This document shows positions 18,868 to 27,397 of a stretch of 64,000 nt of DNA, one piece after another. Numbering within the stretch: position 1 is the first letter of the stretch; the number at the start of each line of letters is the position of its first letter. Source of the stretch: Bartonella rattimassiliensis 15908 (GTDB lineage Bacteria; Pseudomonadota; Alphaproteobacteria; Rhizobiales; Rhizobiaceae); assembly GCF_000278215.1 (NCBI RefSeq), contig NZ_JH725067.1, forward strand, positions 40,923-104,922, read 5' to 3'. The notes beneath the pieces were generated by a model. The model worked only from the letters and a program-made list of their open reading frames with translations, was not told the origin of the DNA and made no database searches. The position numbers and the translations under genes were made by a program.

Positions 18868-21800
18868 TTAGAAATAATAACGTATTCCACCAGACAAATT
18901 AGTACTAGAAATACCAGCTTTTTGTAGTTTCTGTCTATAGCTAATATCGGCATTCAGCACGATTCTTTGAGAAAAATATGCGTTAACACCCATGCCTCCT
19001 TCAACTGAAGAACCGCTAGGATCAAGAGGAAAAGTATCCACAATTTTTATGGTTTTATTATCACCAAAGCCTCTGATAACATTCATTTTACCATAGAAAG
19101 AAACGGCCTTGCTTTCTTCAATAGCCATTACTGTTTTCGTTAAACGTCCACCAATGCGGACCAACCATTGGTGTGGATTGCCCATATCTATTTTTAAGCC
19201 ATTGGCATCTGAGAATGTATCAAACATGAGATTTTGATAAATAAACTGTGCTTGTGGTTCAAAGACCAATCCTTTTGTGTCGGTTGCTAATTTCTGACCA
19301 ATGGTTGCAGATATATTAAGAATCTCAGTACCATCTAATTTTGCCGCATTCCCAACAAGAGCTGTCGTAATATATCCTTTTAAAGCTCCATAGGAAAGAA
19401 GTGTGTTTGCATATAAACCATTGTTATGCTGAATGTTGCTATAAGCGGTGAGTGACCATTTATCAAGTGTTGTCTTTTCAGAATCTTGCATCCCTTTTGG
19501 CGCAAAACTAAGCTTTCCGTATGTTCCTAAAAGACCAAAATGTGTGCTTATGTCTTTGCCTTCTAATGTAGCTAATATGATTCCTAGTTGTAAAGCTGTA
19601 TAGTTTATATCAGCACCGTAACCATAGTGGAGTGGATCGCGGTTGGAAGATAAGGTGGCTTTCTCACCATAGGAAGAAAAAAAGATGCCATTTTTTTTCT
19701 TGTCTTCTGTTCCAAATACTGTTGTTCGCATATTGTTTAACAACATATTTTGATTGTTTACATCAGAAAATCCAGCAGAGAATAAAGTATTAGATAGGGT
19801 TAAATAGTTTGCTACCTGTGGTAAAAGTGCTCGAACTTTTTTATCCTTATCAAGGTAGGCATTCTGTAAGCGGAAATCCCAGAAGTTATTATTCTTGCCA
19901 AAAAGATTTTGACTCTCATGAGATGTTCCAGGTTTATAGCCTGTGAGTACATACTTATAAGGTAGGTTTCCGATTGTCATATAGTTTCCTGCTAACTGGA
20001 AGGAATTTTCGTTTGCTTGTCCGGAAACTTGAATAATTGAAACTCCATGGGTTTCTAAAGGAAGAGAAGCCATATCTTCTCCCCAAACAGTAGCGCTATC
20101 TATTATCTTTGTATTTTTTTCTTGGAGATTGATGTAAACAACAGTCTGGCCTAATACGTCACCATTAATCACAATGCGATCGGTTTTTTGTTCTGCGATA
20201 GAAGAATTTTTGTCCCATTGAGTGTTGACATAAACCTTTGTAGCACCTGTTGCTTTATAAACCGCTGTTTTTTGAGCTGTTTCACCTGCTTGTGGAAGAT
20301 GAGGCCCTATAAACAAAGTTTGGTAATGTCCCTCCCTTGGTTTGTCAAACAGAATGATACTGTCTGTAAGGCGTAATGCAGAAAGGTTAGAATATGATTC
20401 TTCATCAACACTAAATCGTACATGATCATTTGAATCATTATCATTATTGACAGCGTTTTTATTTACCTTTAAAAGCCATCTCGTACCTTCTTTTAGATCA
20501 AAAATTGTTCTATTGCCTTTAGACGTTCTTACTCGCCCTTCTAAAGAAGAGTGGTTTGCAATGAGCATAATAGCGTTTGTGGCGGCGTTTTCATTTTTTA
20601 TATTTTTTAATAAAACATCGGCATGAATTTTGGAATTTGTAAGGCTGACTTCCCCGTTTACACCTGTTCCATAAAGGTTGATACCCGTACCCTGTTCAAC
20701 GAAAAGTTTTGTATTTTCTAGCATTACTTTACTGATCATATCTTGTTGTTGAATGGGGGGGATATTTCTTTCAGAATTGCGTGTATATCGTTGTCTAAGA
20801 GCATGATATGGATTATTGCGGAAAACAATACCATCTGTTTCATAACTTCCTGTGACATTTACACTTGAATCTTTAAGGGTAATTGTCCCATCTATGTTTA
20901 CCAAACCAGTTGTTTCTGCTTTTACAGTAATACCTGTGGCTTCAATTTCTCCACCATTTGATACACTTAGTGCAACAAAACCCGCATTAACTGTTCCTCC
21001 GATCATATGGATTTTTGAATTATTCCCTTTTGCATGTATAGCAAAACTGTTGTCTTGTATTTTTTTGTTATGCAGAGTTACGGTCTTGCCGTTATTAACC
21101 TCAACTCTAGAGCTTATAGCTTCGATTTGTGCAGACTTTTCAGGTTGTTTTATCGGTGGCACTGGTTTTTCAGATATTTTTTGTGCAGATTCTGTTTGTT
21201 CAGCTCCTGGTCTTACAGATTTTGGCAGTTGTGATGATGTTGACTGTTCCGCGGCGGGCCTTAAAGATATTAACTTTGGTTCTTTAAGCGTTTGTGGTTG
21301 CTCTGTTGTTGGTTTTGGAGATTCCGGTCTTGTAGATGCTGATGGTTTAGTCCCTGGTTTTTCAGTTTCTGACGGTTGTGGTGGTATTGGTTTTTCGACT
21401 GTGGGCCTTAAAAGTTCTGGCGATGTAAGTCCTGATTCATTAGGAGAGGGTGATAGCTCTGTTGCTGGTTTTTCAGGTGTTGGCAGTAAATTTGATGATG
21501 GTTGTATTGGTTCTGGTTTTAAGGATATGGCAGAGATTGAGGGCATTTTTTCACTTGAAGTGTCTGTAGTTAAGGAAGGCGCACCTGAACGTCTTCTAGA
21601 CTTTACTTCCATTCCTGTCGTTGAAGAGTGTGTAATTATGTCTTGTATGGTTAAATTAGGTGGAGATTGTACATTTTCTGCCATTTGAGCTTTTGATGTG
21701 TGTGTACTTTCTTGACTAATCTCAGATTTTTGTCTCGATGAAGAAGTTATATCTTCAATCGTTAAATTGGGGAATGACGTTCTTTCAGAAGTGTTTGTAG

Positions 21801-22218
21801 ATGTTCTAGAGTTTGTAGGGTTTGTATTGCTTCTTAAATTTTCTCTCTCTTGCCTTTGGTGAGGTACAGTGCTTGTAGAAATAGACGTTTCAATTTCAGT
21901 CCTAGGAGGAGGAGGGATAATGAACGTTTCTGTGAAATTAGATGGTGGTGAAGAAATTAGAACGGTAAGGCTAGATGCTGAACGTGGATGCCGATATGAT
22001 GCATTTTGATATAGTGGAGGTAATATATTTACATTTCTTTTGGGACCGTATGAATTAAAAACTCTAGCTGTAGCTAATTGATTTTTAGTATGTGTGGGGC
22101 GTGGAGAGGGGAGATCTATCGTTGATAAGGGAGCCGTATTATGAAGAGCATACGACAAGTTGGAAGAAGAATAAAACATAACCCCCGAAACTGTGTATAG
22201 TAAGAAGCTTTTTTTCAT
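18868..22218 (-). CDS. Autotransporter 1, Iba/CFA-like, with long Pro/Ser/Thr/Glu-rich stalk
   Basis: A 1116-residue type Va autotransporter: signal sequence (1-24, MKKSFLLYTVSGVMFYSSSN), a low-complexity region rich in P, S, T and E (about 85-370, with recurring RPxxEQ/EKP units), a pertactin-like beta-helical passenger (about 370-800, repeated G-x-L/I-x-x-T/S-N-S pattern, motifs NAAKLDG and VSGQANENSFQLAGNYMTIG), and a C-terminal beta-barrel (about 830-1116) ending LSGGIRYYF. The barrel closely matches the three downstream-numbered paralogues. AGGAAT precedes the ATG. The proline-rich stalk is absent in the others, which suggests a later insertion or expansion. Expected at the cell surface, likely in adhesion or host interaction. 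Confidence 0.9.
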   Translation of the reverse strand: MKKSFLLYTVSGVMFYSSSNLSYALHNTAPLSTIDLPSPRPTHTKNQLATARVFNSYGPKRNVNILPPLYQNASYRHPRSASSLTVLISSPPSNFTETFIIPPPPRTEIETSISTSTVPHQRQERENLRSNTNPTNSRTSTNTSERTSFPNLTIEDITSSSRQKSEISQESTHTSKAQMAENVQSPPNLTIQDIITHSSTTGMEVKSRRRSGAPSLTTDTSSEKMPSISAISLKPEPIQPSSNLLPTPEKPATELSPSPNESGLTSPELLRPTVEKPIPPQPSETEKPGTKPSASTRPESPKPTTEQPQTLKEPKLISLRPAAEQSTSSQLPKSVRPGAEQTESAQKISEKPVPPIKQPEKSAQIEAISSRVEVNNGKTVTLHNKKIQDNSFAIHAKGNNSKIHMIGGTVNAGFVALSVSNGGEIEATGITVKAETTGLVNIDGTITLKDSSVNVTGSYETDGIVFRNNPYHALRQRYTRNSERNIPPIQQQDMISKVMLENTKLFVEQGTGINLYGTGVNGEVSLTNSKIHADVLLKNIKNENAATNAIMLIANHSSLEGRVRTSKGNRTIFDLKEGTRWLLKVNKNAVNNDNDSNDHVRFSVDEESYSNLSALRLTDSIILFDKPREGHYQTLFIGPHLPQAGETAQKTAVYKATGATKVYVNTQWDKNSSIAEQKTDRIVINGDVLGQTVVYINLQEKNTKIIDSATVWGEDMASLPLETHGVSIIQVSGQANENSFQLAGNYMTIGNLPYKYVLTGYKPGTSHESQNLFGKNNNFWDFRLQNAYLDKDKKVRALLPQVANYLTLSNTLFSAGFSDVNNQNMLLNNMRTTVFGTEDKKKNGIFFSSYGEKATLSSNRDPLHYGYGADINYTALQLGIILATLEGKDISTHFGLLGTYGKLSFAPKGMQDSEKTTLDKWSLTAYSNIQHNNGLYANTLLSYGALKGYITTALVGNAAKLDGTEILNISATIGQKLATDTKGLVFEPQAQFIYQNLMFDTFSDANGLKIDMGNPHQWLVRIGGRLTKTVMAIEESKAVSFYGKMNVIRGFGDNKTIKIVDTFPLDPSGSSVEGGMGVNAYFSQRIVLNADISYRQKLQKAGISSTNLSGGIRYYF

Positions 22219-22273
22219 ATGGATGTATTCCTAAAATATTTTTCCCCTCTCTATATAGAAAATAAAATATTGA

Positions 22274-22333
22274 CCTCATTATGTTTCTTTTGTAGAGACA
22301 AAACGAAACATAATGAGGGCTCTTTATATTTCA
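22274..22333 (-). promoter_or_regulatory. Conserved inverted-repeat element upstream of autotransporter 1
   Basis: CCTCATTATGTTTC (22274-22287) and GAAACATAATGAGG (22305-22318) form a perfect 14-base inverted repeat with a 17-base loop. The element lies 56-100 bases upstream of gene 1 and 36 bases after the stop of gene 2. It aligns over about 60 bases with elements upstream of autotransporters 3 and 4, so it is more than a terminator of gene 2, though it may serve as both. Confidence 0.55.
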
Positions 22334-22353
22334 AGATAGGAATACAAGTATTT

Positions 22354-24255
22354 TTAGAAACGATAGCGCATTCCGCCGGAAAGATTTATTCCAGTTATGC
22401 CAACTTTTTCGAACTTATGTTGGTAGCTGAGATCACTATAAAGCTCAATATTTTTTGATAAGTGTGTATGAATACCAAAACCACCTTCGATTAAAGATCC
22501 CATAGCATCAGGCTCAAAATTTTTACTAAAAGCTTTAACTAGGTTCAGTTTGCCGTAGAAGGAAACGGCACGACCTTTGTTTTGCGTTAAACGTCCACCA
22601 ACACGGAAAACCCATTGATGAGGGTAGCCTATATTTATTTTAGAATTATCGCCATTTGGAACGGATCCATCATTGGAGAAAGAGCCAAGCATGAGACGCT
22701 GATAAACAAGTTGTGCTTGCGGTTCTAGTATGACACCTTCCCAACCAGTTGACAGTTTTTGTCCAACAGTTGCTGCAGCCCCTAATATTGTTTTATTATT
22801 TACCTTCAGAGTATATCTGATATTATTTTTAGTAATATTTTCTTTGAAAATTCCACAGGAGAGAAATGCACTTGCGTAGACACCACTGTCATGCTGAATG
22901 TTTCCATAGGCAGTGAGTGACCATTTATCAAGTACATTCGTATGAGAGATTTCTTTGTTTTTAGGCGCAAAAGATAAATTCCCATATGTTCCAAAAAAAC
23001 CAAAATTGGTATTGATATTTTGATCTTTTAGCGCGACTAATGTTACTCCTGCTTGCAATGCAGTATAGCGAATATCTGCACGAATACTGGATTGAAGGTT
23101 GGAATAAAACGTGCTCTTATTGCCATAAGTGGATAAGAAAACGCCTCTTTCTTGAGAGTCTTTAGGCTCAAACATTGTTATTTGCATATTGTCTAACAAG
23201 ATATTTTGATTGTTGACATCAGCAAGCCCAACAGCAAACATTGCGGTCGGCATCACTAAATAGCTTTCCGCTTGTGATGGATGAGCCGTTCTTTTTTCCA
23301 CTACATTAAGAGAAGTAGAGGTTGCAGTTGCTTTTTCATCCGTAGGTCTAGAGCTGTTCTGGGTATCGGTGTTATCAGCCTTCGCATTTTCATTTACTTT
23401 AGGCTGTATAATTTCACGATCTGCTCTTGTGGATAAATTACTCTTGCGTTGGGAAACAACATTCCCAGCGTGCCTTTGTTTTGTGTTGGAATCAATAATA
23501 GAGTGTTGATCCTCTTTAAAGGCAATAGAGTCTCCTTTCTTCTCCACGTTTGTTCTTCCATCGCTGTTCAAAGCATCTAGTACTGCTTTGCGTAAAGTAT
23601 TGGCAAGCTCCTTATTTTGTCCTTGTAAGGCACTATCCACTTGTGCTGCTTTATGTAATATTTCTGCTTTATTTTGCAGATTATACCAATCGCGATTGTC
23701 TTGCGTTGTCCATTGTTGACGTTTAGCGTTAATACGTTGTTGGTTATCAGCATCAAGGATTGCTGCCGCTTTTGCGGCATCAGAAACCGCTTTCTCGTAA
23801 CCACGTAATAAATTTTCTTTCGTTATCATCCGCTCCTGCCGTAAGCGATCTAGATACGCATTGGCTTGTATCATGTGTTGCGTATTATTTGCCATGACTT
23901 GGGCGTGGATATTATCTCTTGCTTTCTGCAATTCCTCTCTGTGAGCAGAAGATCCATTACGACCAATCCCTGAAAAATAACTATTAATTCTACCTTCTAC
24001 TTCATCTAATATTTTATCTACTTGTGAATTATCTTGCCTCATGGTGCCAGAGGCGATCTCCTCAAGATTTTTTTCTGCTTGTGTTGGTGTGCTTACTAAA
24101 TCAATGGCATGGCGATATTGTTGAGGTAATTTGATAATTTCTTCAAGGGTACGGCGTGTTTCAGGACTTAGGCTAGAGGCGATACTGGTAGAAGTGAAGT
24201 TAGAGGAAAAAAACAAAGCACAAGCGGCTGTGCATAACAAGAGATTTCTATGCAT
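22354..24255 (-). CDS. Autotransporter 2 with alpha-helical passenger
   Basis: A 633-residue protein: signal sequence (1-27), a charged, all-helical passenger (about 28-250, e.g. YEKAVSDAAKAAAILDADNQ and KAAQVDSALQGQNKELANTL), a polar linker (about 250-325) and a C-terminal autotransporter barrel (about 335-633, LADVNNQNILLDNMQITMFE to NLSGGMRYRF) nearly the same as its neighbours. The passenger has none of the beta-helix repeats of the other three. It resembles the CAMP-like-factor autotransporter arrangement known in Bartonella, and helical T4SS or Trb-type subunits in style, but I cannot name the domain. Probably a passenger swap on a shared barrel. Confidence 0.85.
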   Translation of the reverse strand: MHRNLLLCTAACALFFSSNFTSTSIASSLSPETRRTLEEIIKLPQQYRHAIDLVSTPTQAEKNLEEIASGTMRQDNSQVDKILDEVEGRINSYFSGIGRNGSSAHREELQKARDNIHAQVMANNTQHMIQANAYLDRLRQERMITKENLLRGYEKAVSDAAKAAAILDADNQQRINAKRQQWTTQDNRDWYNLQNKAEILHKAAQVDSALQGQNKELANTLRKAVLDALNSDGRTNVEKKGDSIAFKEDQHSIIDSNTKQRHAGNVVSQRKSNLSTRADREIIQPKVNENAKADNTDTQNSSRPTDEKATATSTSLNVVEKRTAHPSQAESYLVMPTAMFAVGLADVNNQNILLDNMQITMFEPKDSQERGVFLSTYGNKSTFYSNLQSSIRADIRYTALQAGVTLVALKDQNINTNFGFFGTYGNLSFAPKNKEISHTNVLDKWSLTAYGNIQHDSGVYASAFLSCGIFKENITKNNIRYTLKVNNKTILGAAATVGQKLSTGWEGVILEPQAQLVYQRLMLGSFSNDGSVPNGDNSKINIGYPHQWVFRVGGRLTQNKGRAVSFYGKLNLVKAFSKNFEPDAMGSLIEGGFGIHTHLSKNIELYSDLSYQHKFEKVGITGINLSGGMRYRF

Positions 24256-24342
24256 AGAAATGTTCCTTAAGATACTTTATCTTTTTTGATAAAAAACGGA
24301 TACTCTTTGACACATTACGTTTTTTTGTAACGCACCAAACAT

Positions 24343-24373
24343 AGGCAGCACTGCTTACATTTCAGTGCCGCTT
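24343..24373 (-). terminator. Terminator hairpin after autotransporter 3
   Basis: AGGCAGCACTG (24343-24353) pairs with CAGTGCCGCTT (24363-24373), with one mismatch and one wobble, 28 bases downstream of the stop of gene 3. A near-identical hairpin follows gene 4, so the terminator was duplicated with the gene. Confidence 0.6.
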
Positions 24374-24400
24374 ATATGTCAAAATAGAAAGCTAAAATTG

Positions 24401-26854
24401 TTAAAAGCGATAACGCATTCCACCAGAGAAATTAATTCCAGATAACCCAGCTTTTTGAAGTTTATGTTGGTAATTAACATCAGCATGAAGCGCAATCTTC
24501 TTGGAAAGTTGTGCGTTAATGCCAAGTCCACCTTCAAGGGAAGAACCTATAGAATCAACATGGAAAGACTCAACAATATCGATTGTGCTTTTCTCACCAA
24601 AAGCTTTGATGACATTCAATTTACCATAAAAAGAAAGAATACGATCGTTTTCAATAGGAAGAATCATTTTCGTTAAACGCCCCCCAATACGAACCAACCA
24701 CTGATGGGGAGTCTTGATGTTAACCTGAAAGCCATCGACATCTGAGAGAGTGCCAAACGCAACATGTTGATAAATAAGCTGTGCTTGCGGCTCAAAAGCT
24801 AATCCTTCAACACCAGTTGCTAACTTTTGTCCAATGGTCGCTGATATGTTTAATGTATCTGTATTGTTTAACTCTGCAGTATTGTTGATAAGAGCTGTTG
24901 TAATGTTTCCGTTTAAAACACCGTAAGAGAAAAGCGCATTAATATAAAAACCATTGTCATGATGGAGGTTACTATAGACTGTAAAAGACCATTTATCCAG
25001 TATGCTCTTGTCTGAACCTTCCATATCCTTTGGCGTAAAAGCTAGTTTTCCATAGGTACCTAGAAAACCAAAATTCGCGATAAGGTTTTGATTTTCTAAC
25101 GTTGCTAACGTAATGCCTGCTTGTAAAGCAGCATAGCGAACATCCGCGCCATAACCATATTCTAATGGACTACGGTTGGAAGATAATGTAACCTTATTGC
25201 CATAAGTCGATAAGAAGATCCCCTTCTTTTTATGACCTTCTAACCCGAAAACTGTTGCGTGCATATTATCTAACAGTGTGTTTTGGTTATTTGCATCAGC
25301 TAATCCAGAGGAAAATAGTGCGTTACTCATAACCAAATAGCTTGCCATTTGAGGAACAAGAGCTTTGATTTTTCCTTCATCATCGAGAGTTGCACTTTGT
25401 AAGCGGAAATCCCAGAAAGTATCATTGTTTTCCAAGAAGAGTTGTCTATTGTTCTCTTTTTCAAGGGATGTCGCATCAGGACTTTTTGCATCCTTCTCTT
25501 TTGATTCTTGTGATACTGATTTTTGTGCTATTTCGCTTAAATGATTTTGTGCCCAATCAGCTTTCCCATGTCTGGAAGTTGGCCCATAGCCATTGAGTAT
25601 ATATTTATAGGGCAATCCATTCATTGTTGTGTAGCCATTTGCAAGTTTGAAGGAATCTTCATTTGCTTGCCCAGAAACTTGAATGAGTGAGAGTCCACGC
25701 GCATTCAAAGGAATAGAATTTCTTTCTTCTGATTCCTGATTGGATGATTCCGTACGCTTTGAAAGATTGTTAAAATAGACCCTTGTGGTGCCTGAGACAT
25801 CACCATGAACGAGAAGGAGGTCAGTTTTTTGTTGTTCTTTTATAAGACCATTACTCCATTCGGTATTAAAGTAAATTCTCGCGTTGCCTGTTGCATTGTA
25901 AACCGCTGTTTCATTAGGAGTCGCATTTTCTTGCGGTTTAGGCTCTTTAGATTGCGGAAGTCTTCCTACATTTAAGATTTGATAATGGTTTTCTACTAAA
26001 TTATGTGGGGCATTAAATATGATAGAGCTGTTATTAAGGTTTAGGATTGAAACAACAGATTGTGCTCGTTGTTTAATGTCGATAAGTTTGTACGCATTAG
26101 ACGAACTAAATTCATCTTCTACTTCAAATGGGCTAATTTTTAAGTGCCACTTGCTGCCATTGTTTAGAGTAAAAATCGTCGTATTTTGAGTAAAGGTTTT
26201 TACTTTTCCTTCCATAATTGAATTATCAGCAGTTAATACGAGAGTCTTAGGTTTCTTATCCTCCGATACGCTTTTATTCTTCAACAACATATCAGCACGA
26301 ATTTCTGAGTTTTTAAGAAAAATCTCAGCAACAGATTTTGAAGAGTATGGCCCTGCAATACCAATACCATTTGTCATAAGAAGTTTTGTATTGGTGAGAA
26401 ACACCTTATTGACGACACTTTCTCCCTCTTTTACATAAGAATCCGAGATGTAGTCAAAACGAATACCATAATTTTTATGATGTCCTGGAACGGTTATGAT
26501 TGAATTTTCAACATGGATTGTTCCATTGGCAATTTCTAAACCATTTGTTCCTGCTTTTCCCACAATTTCTTTAGCATGAATGTGTCCACCTGTTCTTGCA
26601 GAAAGCAAAACGCCACTGGAGCGCAACGTTGAGTTTTTAACGGTAATAGAGGATTTGTCATCGGCAACTACCGCATTGTTACTGCGGACAAAAACATTTT
26701 TAGAGATTTTTTCTTCTTCTGCCTTATCCGCACGAACCATGCCCATTATAGAAGGTTGTGTATTTGCATAAGTTGAACCGAAATGAGAAAAAATGAAAGT
26801 TCCAGCAATTGTACATAACAAAAGATTTTTCTTATAAATATATTTCTTACACAT
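24401..26854 (-). CDS. Autotransporter 3, Iba-like
   Basis: An 817-residue autotransporter: extended signal sequence (1-31, MCKKYIYKKNLLLCTIAGTF), beta-helical passenger (about 35-510; KEIVGKAGTNGLEIANGTIH, VSGQANEDSFKLANGYTTMN) and barrel (about 530-817) ending FSGGMRYRF. Its first 32 residues and about 150 bases of upstream DNA are almost the same as in gene 4, evidence of recent tandem duplication with passenger divergence. Inducible Bartonella autotransporters share this design; the ligand is unknown. Confidence 0.9.
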   Translation of the reverse strand: MCKKYIYKKNLLLCTIAGTFIFSHFGSTYANTQPSIMGMVRADKAEEEKISKNVFVRSNNAVVADDKSSITVKNSTLRSSGVLLSARTGGHIHAKEIVGKAGTNGLEIANGTIHVENSIITVPGHHKNYGIRFDYISDSYVKEGESVVNKVFLTNTKLLMTNGIGIAGPYSSKSVAEIFLKNSEIRADMLLKNKSVSEDKKPKTLVLTADNSIMEGKVKTFTQNTTIFTLNNGSKWHLKISPFEVEDEFSSSNAYKLIDIKQRAQSVVSILNLNNSSIIFNAPHNLVENHYQILNVGRLPQSKEPKPQENATPNETAVYNATGNARIYFNTEWSNGLIKEQQKTDLLLVHGDVSGTTRVYFNNLSKRTESSNQESEERNSIPLNARGLSLIQVSGQANEDSFKLANGYTTMNGLPYKYILNGYGPTSRHGKADWAQNHLSEIAQKSVSQESKEKDAKSPDATSLEKENNRQLFLENNDTFWDFRLQSATLDDEGKIKALVPQMASYLVMSNALFSSGLADANNQNTLLDNMHATVFGLEGHKKKGIFLSTYGNKVTLSSNRSPLEYGYGADVRYAALQAGITLATLENQNLIANFGFLGTYGKLAFTPKDMEGSDKSILDKWSFTVYSNLHHDNGFYINALFSYGVLNGNITTALINNTAELNNTDTLNISATIGQKLATGVEGLAFEPQAQLIYQHVAFGTLSDVDGFQVNIKTPHQWLVRIGGRLTKMILPIENDRILSFYGKLNVIKAFGEKSTIDIVESFHVDSIGSSLEGGLGINAQLSKKIALHADVNYQHKLQKAGLSGINFSGGMRYRF

Positions 26855-26934
26855 AGATATGCCTTTAGTCTTGGTATGTCTTTGATGCTTACTTCATTCC
26901 CCTGATGGCGCAAGTACTTTAGTGATCTTTATAT

Positions 26935-26996
26935 CATTATGTTTTTTATGTAAAGAACAAAACGAAATATTATGTCGTGTTCTCTATAGTTTGAAG
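26935..26996 (-). promoter_or_regulatory. Conserved upstream element of autotransporter 3
   Basis: The plus-strand text starts CATTATGTTTTTTATGTAAA and continues GAACAAAACGAAATATTATG. It aligns base for base with 29935-29996 and, less closely, with 22277-22333. It lies 80-140 bases upstream of the start codon and contains an imperfect CATTATG/CATAATA inverted repeat. Probable promoter or operator shared by the array. Confidence 0.5.
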
Positions 26997-27323
26997 ATTT
27001 GCTTTGGGAACACTTTTAATTTGGTAATGGAGATCAGTGAAAAAACATTCCAAAAAAACATAAATTTAGTCAATCCATGTTCAAAAAATGCTATGAATTT
27101 ACATTCATCGAATAGAGCTTATTATCATGAGAGTTTTATAGAATTGAGATGGAAAGATGTGTTATTACGTTTATAAAAAACTTTGAGTAGATTTTTTCTG
27201 TATTAAAGAGTAAGTAATTCGTTACGCTGTTTAAATATAACTAAAAAAATCAAAATATTTCTTTTTTTGATAAATGTTTAATAATTTTTCAACAGGTGGC
27301 ACTTTTTATGATTTACAAAATTT
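26997..27323. other. Spacer between autotransporters 3 and 4
   Basis: AT-rich, no gene recognised. A short frame at 26922-27176 lies across the conserved upstream element and is not coding in appearance. Confidence 0.35.
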
Positions 27324-27354
27324 AAGCAGCACTGCTGGTATTTCAGCGCTGCTT
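27324..27354 (-). terminator. Terminator hairpin after autotransporter 4
   Basis: AAGCAGCACTG (27324-27334) pairs with CAGCGCTGCTT (27344-27354) with one mismatch, followed on the minus strand by AAATTTTG. It lies 44 bases after the stop. Confidence 0.65.
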
Positions 27355-27397
27355 ATATTTTTTAAGCTGACATCTTTAAAATAATGATCAGAGATTT

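Noticed and set aside
20852..21688. 278-codon plus-strand frame
   Set aside because: It is the mirror of the Pro/Ser/Thr/Glu-rich stalk of autotransporter 1 on the other strand; low-complexity codons keep the antisense frame open. No ribosome-binding site or family likeness.
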